Positions 1 to 10,430 of a DNA stretch of 64,000 nucleotides are shown one piece after another; the stretch's first letter is position 1, and each line of letters opens with the position of its first letter. Origin of the DNA: Atriophallophorus winterbourni (Eukaryota; Platyhelminthes; Trematoda; Plagiorchiida; Microphallidae). Location of the stretch: positions 1-64,000 of the forward strand of contig JACCGJ010008427.1 of the NCBI GenBank assembly GCA_013407085.1, in the 5' to 3' direction. A model generated the notes under the pieces. The model searched no databases and was not told the DNA's origin. It was given only the letters and a program-made list of their open reading frames with translations. Made by a program: the position numbers and the translations under genes.

Positions 1-792
1 GCGTTACATTTTCTTTCTGATGTTTACTACACATTCACAAAACTTGATAAAACGCATTTTGTATATTTGAGTTGATTAGACTTCATCCAGCTCTTGCTGT
101 GATCAAGATTTTACATATTTTGCAAAGCTTCAACCATGCTCTCATCTAGCTATTCAATATTTTTCATAGTGAATGAGACTTGTGTAATTTATGTTCATTT
201 TGTAATTTATTTATTGATGATGATTATGGTAGTGTTTTGTTTTTGGTAATGTTAGTTATGAAGGTAGCCATAATGCATAAACCCTTAAACGGAACGAAAG
301 ATGTCAAATACCAATTTCGAAGCAAATGATTATGAGGTAATAAATTACATTCTGAAGACGTATCACAAAATATTCCTTTGAATATTTGCAATCACGAAAA
401 TTAAAAAAATAAAGATTACGGATAAGCAACCTGGAATCCTGTATGCTATTTCTCGAAATCATTTTAATGCGTTGACTATATCTTTAGGACTACTAGGAAA
501 ATTTCATATTCTTAATCTTATAATATCTACTCGAGTTAATATTCAAAATGCGAAACGAAGGAAATAGTAGTAATATAGAGATATGATGGTAAATTAATTA
601 ATGTAAAAATGTCATTTATCACTATATGAGCTAGGATCATTTACATGGTAAATTTTTTAGTGTTATAACAGTGAGTTAAATAAAAACGAAAATCAATCAA
701 TTAAATATATGTAAGCATTTACATCATCGAAAAGGTGAATACAACTCACAGTACGTTAGCAACATAACGTGACAGAACGAAGTCCTGTCAAC
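1..792. repeat. Left arm of large inverted repeat, outer part, copy 1
   Basis: Reverse complement of about 15,828-16,620. The arm is AT-rich with no coding potential. It is broken at 792, where a family A LINE begins, and resumes near 5,640. The matching arm in copy 2 starts 305 bases further out (28,510), which here would lie before the window. Confidence 0.88.
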
Positions 793-1225
793 CGAAAACA
801 TCCCGAGAACATTTCGCTGTTTACTTTCGGCACTAATCCGTGTAGATAAAATTGGGATATATTATCCATGGTATTCCATAATTAATTTGAATCAGTATCA
901 GTATCAGTATCACAGGGCGATAGTCGACCAAGTCGAAACGAGTGCCCAGATTCTTTCGGAGGTGTGCTTGAAAACACCCACCACTACCAGGATTGATTCG
1001 TAAGTAACACAGGCGTGTGTAACTGTGAATGGAAGATGGGAGATGTCTCATCACCGAAAGGTGAGAGAGTTATGCATGTTGCATGTCCAATCGAATGAAA
1101 AGACGATGGACAGCAGTTTATTTCCACAAATGCGAAAAAATGAAAAAGAAACTCTTTTTTGTGTTTCAAAAAATGTTTTTCGAATATTTTTGTGTTTTTT
1201 GATCATAAAAATGAGGGATTTAGTC

Positions 1226-4060
1226 TTAAGGGTAATGCTCCGGGAAGAGCTCCTGCCACCGTTCGTCCAGCCCATGTTTGAACGCAATTACTGAAGTTGC
1301 CAAGATTAGTTCTGCGGGAAGTGAGTTCCACGCGTTCACTATACGGATGCTAAAGAAGTGCGTTCTGGATTCGAGCCTGGTGTGCTGTTTACTTAGCTTA
1401 AAACTGTGCCCTCGTGTACCAACCAAAGGAGAGAACCGGAAGAAGTCATCGAATTCTAAACAACTTAGTCCTTTGACAACCTTAAAGGTCTCTATAAGAT
1501 CCCCCCTAAGTTGCCTCCTCCTAAGTGAGAAAAGTCCTAGTGCTAATAGACGATTTTCATAATTGGTGTGTGCTAACCCCTCGATCATGCGAGTGGCCAG
1601 CTTCTGTACCTTTTCTAGCTGCACTATATCCTTCTGGTAATACGGCTTCCAAGCCTGGATACAGTATTCTAAATGTGGCCTTACTATTGCCTTGTAGAGG
1701 GGCAATAGCACCTCAGCTTTTCTGCAAGTGAGGGCTGAACGTAGTCGAAAGAGTTCCCTCCTGGCCCTTTGAGCTGCAGCAGCACATTGGTCAGCCCACT
1801 TAAAGTTTGCGGAGACTACGATTCCTAGGTCCTTAGTAGACTTTACCCTACGGAACTCCGTGTGAGCTGAGGGCGTAGACACAATCATGTTGCCTGCTAG
1901 TGTAGAGAGCAAGTGACTCTTATCTAGGTTAAGGGGAAGGTCCCACTTACCCGCCCATGCTGTTACAGCTTCCACATCACTTATCAGATCGGAGTTATCC
2001 GACCTACCGACAATTTTAACGTCGTCAGCAAACATATAACAGGGTGAGCGCAGTTGGCTGGCTAGATCATCAATGAAGATGAGGAACAGCAACGGCCCCA
2101 AGACTGAGCCCTGGGGAACCCCACTCGTTACATGCGCACTTGCGGAGTAAGTATCATCTACCCTGACAGTAAAGGAACGGTCGCTAAGGAATGCTCGAAT
2201 CCAGCCCAGAAGGTTCCCTGATACTCCTATGGCTGAGAGTTTGAGAAGCAAGAGCCTATGGTTGACTGAATCGAAAGCCTTACTAAAGTCGAGATAGAAG
2301 ACTTCTACAGCTATACCATCATCCATCCTCTTAGTAACCTCGTTAAGAAAGCTCAACAAATTTGTCAGACATGACCTACCTTTTAAGAAGCCGTGTGTGC
2401 GCCATTCAAAAGAGAGTGTTTGGTTAGATATCCACATATTTTATCGCGGATCAATCTTTCCATAACCTTACATAGTACACTAGTGAGGCTAACCGGGCGG
2501 TAATTATTGACCGCCGAGGAAGCTCCTCCCTTATGGATAGGTACTACAACGGCTGTTCTCCAGTCTAAAGGAAGGGTGCCCTGACTGAGGGATGATGTGA
2601 AAAGTTCTGTGATCGGCACAGCTAACATAGGCGCTAGCAGTCTGATCATTCGTGGATGGATGCTATCGGGCCCAGCCGACTTGTTGTAAGCTAGGCTGGC
2701 CAATATATTCTCAACAATGTGTACCTCGAATGTAAGGTCAGTGCAGAGGGGGCGATCAGAGAGTACACATTGGAGTGATGGCGCAGATGCATTCGAGTTA
2801 TAATCTCGGCGTTGTACGCCTTGAAAATGCGCGGAAAACAATTGAGCCCTTTCAGTGCTTGCAATGACGGCTGATCCATCGTCCCTTCTCAAGGTACCTA
2901 CACCTTTTCGTGTTGACCCTTTAGATTGAACGTAGCTGTAGTAACGTTTCGGATGAGTATGGGCCTCTTGAGCGAGTCTCATTTCGAAAGAAATCTTTGC
3001 TCCACGTATCTTGGAAACAGCTATGTTTCGCGCTTCTTTGTAACGGGCCCAAGTCCCACATGAGGGAGTAAGCTTATAACGCCTCCATTTTGCGTCGCGG
3101 TGACGTACGCTACGGGAAACTGAGGCTGACCACCATTGAGGTTTACCTTTTTTGCGAACGGGTAAGAGAGGAGCGAATCGATCCTGAAGTTGAAGGATGT
3201 TATTCTTGATCTGCCCCCACATCCCATCCACATGGTCAATGTTTTGCCATGGGAGTAGCGCTGCTGCCTGTAATAGGGAAGCAGGGTCGATCCTATGGAA
3301 GCTTCGAGACATCTTAAGTGGGGGTTTACCAAATGACAGACGTAACTCGCAGGCTAACACTACGTGGTCGCTCTTTCCTAGTGGTGGCAGTACGACCAAA
3401 TTTTGTATACCGCTTTCAGAAGTTGAAATAACTAGGTCAAGAATAGACGGAGACTGACCCTCGCGGAATCTAGTTGGTTCGTTTACGTGTTGGTAAAGTG
3501 CATGGGAGTGTAACCAGTCCAGAAAATCGTTCGCGACTCCTGGGGCATGTGAGGTTTGGTACTCCCAGTTTATTTCGGGTAGATTAAAATCGCCGAAGAT
3601 TACAACACGTGGTGATACGGCTAAAAGAGACGAGAGCTGAATTTGCAAAAGAGCATCTTCTTCCAAACTAGTGCTCGGACTACGGTAGATGCAGCTTACA
3701 ACTATACGCGTGCATCCATGTATGAGCAAGGCAGATATTATCTGCACATTCGTTGTAGAAAAAGAAATACTTTTCTCGAAGGGAATAGCGTTATCAATAA
3801 GGAGCAACGCCCCTCCAGCTAGCTTACCCAGGGGTCGATCGCTTCTTACGGCGCTAAACCTATCCGCGATTAAAGCTGGTATGTGGTCATCATGAGACAA
3901 CCATGATTCCGTGACACCCACAATTTTGCAGTGGGTGTCGTCAACTCTACAGAGGAGTTCAGCCCATTTATTTCTAATGCTACAAGCGTTTGTATAGAAC
4001 AGAAGAGCACTATCGTGTGGGGCCAGACTCCCGGTGTTAGGGCTACCTAAGAGCTCTTTG
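1226..4060 (-). pseudogene. LINE family A ORF2, endonuclease-reverse transcriptase, one frameshift
   Basis: Copies element RNA into DNA at a nicked target. Although the first Met is at 3,921, the frame is open further upstream and overlaps the ORF1 stop; it encodes the endonuclease N-terminus (FYTNACSIRNKW), so initiation is unclear. AP-endonuclease motifs seen are TESWLS, GDFNLPEINW and GKSDHVV. RT motifs are NYRPVSLTS, YLDFSKAFDSVNHR, GVPQGSVLGPLLF and the catalytic FADDVKI. The thumb and C-terminal domain (AWNSLPAELI) follow to the stop at 1,226. One base is missing near 2,392-2,400 (GCCGTGTGTGCG, against GCCGTGTTGTGCG in copy 2), which splits the RT before the HGFLKGRS motif. Otherwise the reading frame is intact, so the insertion is fairly young. 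Confidence 0.87.
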
Positions 4061-5207
4061 TCCTCGGGCGTAATGCCCGAGGCTGCTTCGCGTTTTTTGA
4101 AGGCTGAATTTCATCAAGAGATACAGCATTCGTTTTTGAAGCAGACGACAACTCTTGGCATCTAGTTCCATCTTCATGGTCTGAGTCACTACAACTCATC
4201 CAAGATTCATCCTCTAAAGGACGAAGCACGACAGTGGCGCACTTCAATGTTGGAGTAAAATTCTCCTGTGTTAGCGTCATCGCCACACTGTTGTCATTTT
4301 CTAAGCTTCGACTCTGGAGCGAATTTGGTGAGCTACGAGTTACAGCTAACTTAGACTTTCTAGCTCTAATTGGGCTAGAAGTTTTCAGGTGTGCCGGGGT
4401 GTCAGGTTGTACGACGCATTTTCCCTCGACGCAGTTAAGCTTCTCTGCTTTCGAAAGGAAGTAGTCGCGATCACATTGCTTTGTGAATTCGACTACAATT
4501 GGCCGCGGCGATCTGGTAGATGCGTCGTTTGGGCCACCCCTCCATTTCCCGACCCTGTGAACTCGCTTCAGCGGAGTATTAGGTCGCATGCCTGAAGCAC
4601 GGAGTAGGTCGATAACCTTTCTCCGATCGCTTTCCTTACGAGCCTTTGATTCTCGGATAAAAGGCTCAACCTGCGTTAAAATCAGGACATTTTTAGTTCG
4701 TGTTGAGCTAACTTGGTTCCTGGCTTGCAGCTCAGCAACCACTTTTCCTAAATGGTGGACTTCCCGAGCTAGAGCGCGAACGTCCTTAGTCGGGCTGATG
4801 TGAACACCCCTATTTTCTTTAACTTTTTTCCATGGAGCCTTTGGGGGACAGGAAGATGGCGATGATTTCGCCTTCTGTGTTCTCAAAGGAGTGGTATGCT
4901 GGCTGGAGGTAGACGGGACCCCTGACCTAGCTACTTCGGCAAACGTTTTGGGTTTCGGAGATGGACGAGGAGGAGAACGCTTACGTTCCTCGAGACGCTT
5001 ACGTTCCTCAACCAAAGTTTCCACGGACTTCAAGCAGTCAGCACATAGCCATGTAAGCCATCGATGAGCCGCATAAACCTTAAATTGTGCTGACGACAGT
5101 CCACAGCATTTGGGATGAGCCCAGCGCAGGCACACGTCGCACTCTATGCCTTTGGAAACCTTCTTGTTGCAGCTAGAGTAAAGGCAAAGACAAGAATTTT
5201 GAATCAT
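4047..5207 (-). CDS. LINE family A ORF1 protein, PHD-type zinc finger (386 aa)
   Basis: Intact ORF1 of the family A LINE, presumed to bind element RNA in the ribonucleoprotein. Residues about 7-58 contain a Cys/His cluster (CDVC, H, CC, then W..L.CADC) that resembles a PHD-type zinc finger. Next comes a basic, proline- and serine-rich stretch with two ERKRLEERKR-type heptads (about 65-85), and a predicted folded region (about 165-280, VLILTQVEPFIRESK onward) that resembles the RRM-like domain of LINE ORF1 proteins. It ends in an acidic/serine-rich tail. The start is the first Met of the open frame. ORF2 begins in another frame across the stop codon. In copy 2 the same ORF is split by a one-base deletion. 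Confidence 0.8.
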   Translation of the reverse strand: MIQNSCLCLYSSCNKKVSKGIECDVCLRWAHPKCCGLSSAQFKVYAAHRWLTWLCADCLKSVETLVEERKRLEERKRSPPRPSPKPKTFAEVARSGVPSTSSQHTTPLRTQKAKSSPSSCPPKAPWKKVKENRGVHISPTKDVRALAREVHHLGKVVAELQARNQVSSTRTKNVLILTQVEPFIRESKARKESDRRKVIDLLRASGMRPNTPLKRVHRVGKWRGGPNDASTRSPRPIVVEFTKQCDRDYFLSKAEKLNCVEGKCVVQPDTPAHLKTSSPIRARKSKLAVTRSSPNSLQSRSLENDNSVAMTLTQENFTPTLKCATVVLRPLEDESWMSCSDSDHEDGTRCQELSSASKTNAVSLDEIQPSKNAKQPRALRPRTKSS

Positions 5208-5656
5208 TTTGCTAATGTAATCGATGAATCAGAAATTTAATGAATTTCGAAAAATTTAGCAGCTTGGAAACAAAATTCAAATGAGCGGGTTATTCAAAGG
5301 TAACAAGGTTTTTGAGCTGTTACAAACGAGGAAAAAATGTTTTATTATAGATTAGCATCAACCAAATTTTTTCTGTGAAGTTAATGTTTTTTTTATTTAA
5401 TGCAAACTAAACAAGTGAAGTGGAATTTAAAGTTGCATAGGCGCTATTGATAACATTCAACATCGCTTCTAATTAATTTCAATTTCAACTTGCACTGGGT
5501 TGAAGGTGGCTAAATGGCATTCACGCGCTTCGATTTGATTTCACGTTAGTCGTTTTGAAAACAAGGCACTCGGAATTAAGTAAACAGATCGTATGGTTCA
5601 CAAGCACTTCACTCCAGATATCTGGGAATTATGAACAATGCATGAACAATGAAAAA

Positions 5657-5852
5657 CAAACCGGTAGTAAAGTGTAATTTCGGGGTGTGTTAGCGACACA
5701 TCATTTTAATACATATAATTGTTTACCATTGTTCGTCTGTTTCAAGCACATGTGGATCCTGATCCTACTGTACCTGCGTGATGAGTGCAAACATCACTAA
5801 ACCGGTCGTGAGATGTGTTTGAGTCTGATCGAAATGCATGGAAATGAACTTA
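5657..5852 (+). repeat. Hammerhead-core repeat, decayed copy
   Basis: A ~200-bp repeat starting with ACCGGTAGTAAAG and ending near GAAATGCATGGAAATGAAC. It contains GTGATGAG-TGCAAACATCAC-TAAACCGGT, a hammerhead-like core with two damaging changes (CTGATGA to GTGATGA, and GAAA to TAAA). Related copies lie at 15,608-15,802 (minus), 34,406-34,604, 43,989-44,183 (minus) and 56,131-56,290, the last with an intact core. It belongs to the inverted-repeat arm. Confidence 0.6.
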
Positions 5853-6275
5853 TTTTTGGAGCGGGGCCTTTGAATCGGCCGTGCTCAAAATTAATGTTTT
5901 CATGCATTTTTATTTTTTTCAGTCAACACGAAAGCTTTTGTTTTTCAAACGTTTTAACATGTTGTGAACATGTGAACAAAGGACGTTTGATGCCCCGCAC
6001 GCTTTAAACGCTGCGCAATATTTTTATTTTTTGAAGTATGGGGAATTTGCTGCGCCGGTCGGAATAATGCGAAAGAAAACTCATACATGCCTGCAGACGG
6101 AACCGAAACTGTTTTGATTTTGAATGTGACTAGCAATCTCAAATTTTCCCATCAAATTTTGACGTCCCTCTTATTCGTGTTGAAATTCTGTTTTTTTTTG
6201 ATTAACTGAAAATTCGTTTTAACGAATAAAGTTCTTTTCTTCTTCTTCTTCTTCTTCTCTTCTTCTTCTCTATGT
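5853..6275 (+). mobile_element. ~420-bp insertion present only in copy 1
   Basis: Copy 2 (34,604) and the opposite arm (15,600) both read straight through as CTTATTTTAACGACAAATAC, while copy 1 carries about 420 extra bases. The insert contains a perfect small hairpin (TTCGTTTTAACGAA), then AATAAAG and a (TTC)n tract running into the right flank. The polyadenylation-like AATAAA plus microsatellite end suggests a retroposed short element on the plus strand. No tRNA or 7SL promoter boxes were recognised and no coding region is seen. The exact ends and target duplication are not resolved. Confidence 0.5.
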
Positions 6276-6296
6276 TTTGTTTTCAATATTTTTATA

Positions 6297-6639
6297 AGGA
6301 CGGTCCCAAGCCCGTCTGAGATATAAGGATGGTTGGGCTTAGGGCTAGCAACCCTATCCCGTAAAACCTACATTGCTACGGAAACGATGACAACAGATCC
6401 GTGGTTCGGTCACGTCTGCATGATGGATCCCAGTTCGCATACGAAGGTAGCCATGCACTGGCATCCGCAAGGTAAACAAAAAAGGGGACGGCCCAAGGAA
6501 ACTTGGCGCAGAACGTTGGAACGCGAACTACATGCACAAGGATTCACGGTGTAGACGGAAACGGAAGCAGCGACAGACCGGAACCACGGGCGTGAAGTTG
6601 TCTTCGCCTCATGTGCCACCCGGCACGGAGAGGACTGAA
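6297..6639 (+). mobile_element. Short RTE-derived non-autonomous element, copy 1
   Basis: Begins AGGACGGTCCCAAGCCCGTC, a G/C-rich segment with nested complementary blocks (GCCCAA with TTGGGC, AGGGCTAG with AACCCT). It then joins directly to the last ~95 codons of an RTE-type ORF2, with motifs GHVCMMDPSS, KRGRPKETWRRTLEREL and, after an in-frame TAG, FASCATRHGED and the natural TGA at the right edge. Two other copies (34,644-34,986 and 52,581-52,933) have the same internal junction and the same TAG, so this is an amplified short family and not a random truncation. The opposite arm at ~15,560 lacks it. Confidence 0.75.
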
Positions 6640-7192
6640 TTTGTGGAAAGTGAATACCATGTTGAGTCTAATGCCCTCAAATACCTCAACTCGTAAGGTA
6701 CCATCTTGGAGCTTATTCCAGTGGTTAGGCACACGGTTAATGAAAACGTTCGCAGTTTCCTGTAACCTATGTCTAGCTTTGAGACATTCCCTTCGAATTT
6801 CAACTTGCGGCTGTTTGGAAGGCATGTCTCAGTTATTCAGTATTATAATCTCCAATGAGAGCTTTCAGAATTACAATTAGTTCTATTAGGTCGCCATGCA
6901 GCATCTGTCTCCTCAATGAGAAATGTTCAAGCTCCTCAGGTTTTACCTGTATGATCATTAACAATTTTAGTCGCAAGGCGATGAACCCTTTGGACAAATT
7001 TTGCGTTTTTTAAGCATTAGGATTAGGATTGAACACAATATTTTTAGTGGCGTCACACGACTAATTTGTACATGGGACCGACGTTAGAAAGTTTTTTAAG
7101 ATAAAAACATTGAGCGCAGTCTGAATATTTCAATGTAAGCCATGTTTACTGCTTCAATACACCCAGTAGGCTACTCAAAATCTTCTGTAATA
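6640..7192 (-). repeat. Left arm of inverted repeat, inner part (CR1-type 3' end, family D), copy 1
   Basis: Reverse complement of about 15,018-15,560. Read on the minus strand it encodes the C-terminus of a CR1-type ORF2, including MPSKQPQVEIRRECLK and RVPNHWNKLQDGTLRVEV, the usual region after the RT thumb. It is a decayed fragment with no intact ORF. Arm similarity stops at TCTTCTGTAATA, where a microsatellite begins. Confidence 0.8.
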
Positions 7193-7262
7193 TTATTACT
7201 ATTATTATTATTAATATTATTATTACTATTATTATTACTATTATTATTATTATTATTACTAT
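7191..7262. repeat. (ATT)n microsatellite
   Basis: An ATT/ACT-rich trinucleotide tract directly at the inner end of the left arm. Copy 2 has it at 35,537-35,606 with slightly different length and interruptions. Its antisense translation gives a meaningless isoleucine-rich peptide. Confidence 0.95.
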
Positions 7263-8137
7263 TTGAAATCGAGTAAAAATTCTTTGAAAAGGTTGAATTT
7301 CACCCAAATGCTCTGATTGCTGACGACGATCGAATCGCGGTTGGTAATTATTGAGCATTTGTACTAGGAATCTGGATGATCAGTTCGCTAGAGGTCGAAT
7401 GTGAAATTACTTTGAGCTCGGTGATGAGCTAAAATGGTTCCGGTTATAAAACATGTTTAGGCACAGTTGATGTGGGCATCACACAGGGTTTCCAAGATTA
7501 ACTGTCTTGTAAGTTCATTATCGCTATTCGTGTATATTGTTTGAACATGAGCTAATTGTTGACGTGAGATGACCTGACACAATCAGCTTCGGCTTCTCTC
7601 CACAACCCCCCAACTCGCTACACTGGTGTCAAGACCAAACAAAGAACCTGTGGTGCACCAACAGTGAGAAGAAAGTGTGAATGGTCACGAACAAGCCGCC
7701 TAGCATCCCCGACTGGACTTTTGAAGGGAGAGTGTGTGAAGGAGCGAAGTGCATTAGCGATGAGCGCTAATCACGAGCTTTCGAACTCTAACGTCCGACG
7801 CAACACAAGATCAAGAATCGCTGAAATGATCAACGACGACAATTGCCAACTCCTAATATTTCGGGTTTCTGATTGATTGCATTCAAATGGCAACATTTTC
7901 GTGATCATGAGAAAATGGTCGACGCCAGATGCAATCGAACGATATGCAATTCGTCAATGTCGGTCAAACAAATCCGACGTGGCGAGGGTTCGAAGTGTAC
8001 CGGTTGGCACGAAATCGACTGACAGATCAGATCGAAGTGACAACCAGGACAGACACGTTAGGGATCACCGTTATGATTGTTTGTTTGCATATATATGATA
8101 AGCTTGTTCTTTTGATGACAGTGCTCGACAATATTCT
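7263..8137. other. No recognised gene; short open frame 7,664-7,876 (+)
   Basis: Asymmetric core of the segment, just upstream of the PLE remnant. A plus-strand frame of 70 codons (7,664-7,876) is basic (RRNTRSRIAEMINDDN). In copy 2 the homologous frame opens 30 codons earlier because ACCTG is ACATG there (35,918-36,220). It could be the N-terminal part of the PLE protein, but no family motif supports that. Nothing else is seen. Confidence 0.4.
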
Positions 8138-8334
8138 AAAGTATTTAATTTATCGGATAAGCCGATATCGCAAACCGAACAAAGATTGTTGGAAAAGGGC
8201 CTAAACTTCTCGTTAAGTAAAAATACTTGAAAGCTGAGGATGTTATTCCTTGCGTAAAATCTGCCCTCAACCAGCTACCTGAAAATCAGGCAGATGCACT
8301 GCGAAACGGTATATCTAGAATTATCAAACAGTGA

Positions 8335-10430
8335 ATTTTGGTGACATTCAACCTATTCACAGAATTTTTACCCGATATCAAATAGTATAATGAAAAACCA
8401 AATTTCCAACCGCTACTACATGAAAACGAGTTCAAACGGAAATTCCAAATTTCAGTAAGACACGTATATGACCTAAAGACATTTGTAAGTGTTATTTTAA
8501 AGCTTTTGGGTGTGTTCTACGTCATACGGAAAACCAGCTCCCAATGACTCATTATCGACAGGACAGTTTAAAGATTCAGTGTAAAGCTGGGTTACATGTT
8601 GCGCTGCTGTTACTTGCTGAATAGAACTCACAGATACCCTCGAAAACGGTGGAATGCATAACGCTTGAAACGTGATAAGAGAAACGCTCACGCCCAAATA
8701 TGAGATGCAAGTGATGCAAAACGTTGCGAACCTGATCCGCCTCAGACATATTTCCACGGCCGCCATACAAGGAATCAGCATAACCGGTGTCCGATAATAC
8801 CTCGATAAAATATGTTTCAAGCAGCTGATGATTCACGAAAGGCGACGCGACACAGTAGAACAATTTGAAATTGACCACGTGTATGTCCCTGTCAGCAAAA
8901 TTGGATGTGCCCTGAACATTGACGGTGGGGTTACGTGAGACTATTTTGATTTTGGATGTTGCCCAACGATATACTAACAGGATGGGATGTTCATTCTGAA
9001 TTGAAAACAACGCGAAAATGTCCATAAAAATCACCGGCGGTCAACTACATGTACGCCAGACACACTTCAGTCGTCGTTCACGAGATCAAAGTCAGAATTA
9101 TATTGGAATATATGATAAATCAAGGTCACTTGAGCTTTGAAAACCCGATTAAATAGAATTCTTTATTCGAAGTCGATATGATTCTCTCCAGAAAATAATC
9201 GTTCGTCTGACATATCGTATGGAAAAATTTGGAATCGCAAGGTTATGGTTGCACCTTAGCACGCGTTTGCACGTATCCGGGAAACCAGTTGCCTGGTATT
9301 CGGGGTATTTGCGTGTGCTTCTCAAACAGGTCACGCCAGCATTGTTCTAGTGGCCAGGCTCTGAAATCATTTTATAATTTGTTGTTTTCACAAGAAACAA
9401 AGAACTGGAGCTTCGAGTCCAGATCACGAGAATTATTCTAAAGAGAATGTGAGCACCACAACATATTCTTAACAAAGTTTATAACCGAAACCGAGAATTA
9501 GATTTGCGTTTCAACTTATCGGAAGACAAATTTTGGAGAGAATAATCCCGGTGATCTGAATTAGGCGTGTTGCAACCGAAATTCCGAAGAAACCTACATT
9601 TTTTATTTATGAGATTATGACTAACAACTTTGTGCGCAGAATCCCCAGGAAATGCTGATTATTTAGATTAGGAGAGTAGTTTGAATGTGAATATCCAGTG
9701 AATTTGCCAACAGTTAAATTATGCAAAATATCACACACAACTCTCTGAAGTTATACAAGATAGCATACAAAAATTGCTGCCACAACCTTAACGTGAAATC
9801 AAAATTGGTGGCATACTGCGCGTGCGTATTAAATGCTTTTCGTAACAAGCGCTCATCAAACCACCAAAACGATAACAACGAAAACGGGATATTGTCGACA
9901 GTCCAGCACGCGAATTGCAAAAAAATGAGACCAGATCGCGCACACAATTCCCTATGCCGTCAGTGAAAATTATTACATCGGATAACCTCGATGAATGCTA
10001 GAAACAAGGATACATGAACCCCAACTGGCCAGACAACCACATGATCAGAAATCGTTAGCATCGAAACATTAGGATAAAAAAGGGGATATCGATTCAATCT
10101 GGTTGGAACTTAAATCATCATCAAGGGAAAACACGCCATATTCACAAGTTATTGAAAGCATTGTATTAGTAATGAAAATGCTCGACTGCACAGCATTACT
10201 GGGACAGCATCCCAACCACTTAAACGACCTGAGATAAAAAGCAGCAGATAAAACGAATGAACCTATTGCCTCATCCACTATAGACTATACCAGCGTGAAA
10301 AACTTCGATAGCATACAGTCTAGTACCAAGGTTGTGAGTTATTAAAACTATTTCGTCACAATTATTATCCGCGTACAATATACGAATTTTAACCGTGTGT
10401 TACAAAGACAGTGTAAACTACCGAAATTTA
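8335..10430. other. Unknown ~2.1 kb insertion splitting the PLE
   Basis: Lies between the PLE N-terminal box and the RT, which are adjacent in intact elements. It has open stretches on both strands: minus-strand 152 codons at 8,576-9,034 (contains NFADRDIHVVNFKLFYC and YGGRGNMSEADQ) with a second frame to 8,497, and plus-strand stretches such as 9,721-9,966 and about 10,086-10,245 (DIDSIWLELKSSSREN). None matches a family I recognise, and strand preference is ambiguous. It could be an intron-bearing gene fragment or another element. The exact ends and target duplication are not resolved. Copy 2 equivalent: about 36,679-38,773. Confidence 0.45.

Larger units (their letters stand above)
793..5640 (-). 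mobile_element. CR1-like LINE, family A, copy 1 (near full length)
   Basis: Non-LTR retrotransposon on the minus strand, with ORF1 (zinc finger plus RNA-binding type domain) and ORF2 (AP endonuclease, reverse transcriptase). Its limits come from the inverted-repeat arm at 15.6-15.9 kb, which lacks it: the arm breaks after GTCCTGTCAAC at 792 and resumes near 5,640. The 3' end carries a short tandem repeat (three GATACT-type units near 889-911) instead of poly(A), as is usual for CR1-like elements. The 5' untranslated part is about 5,208-5,640. No clean target-site duplication was found. Calling it CR1 rather than Jockey rests on domain order and tail type only. Confidence 0.85.

Noticed and set aside
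4234..4803. Plus-strand open frames over LINE A ORF1
   Set aside because: Shadows of the minus-strand ORF1, which has the zinc finger and intact length.
7146..7358. Isoleucine-rich membrane-like peptide (minus)
   Set aside because: Translation of the (ATT)n microsatellite.
8576..9034. 152-codon frame as a viral or Polinton protein
   Set aside because: No motif of any such protein could be pointed to; kept only as an unidentified open stretch.
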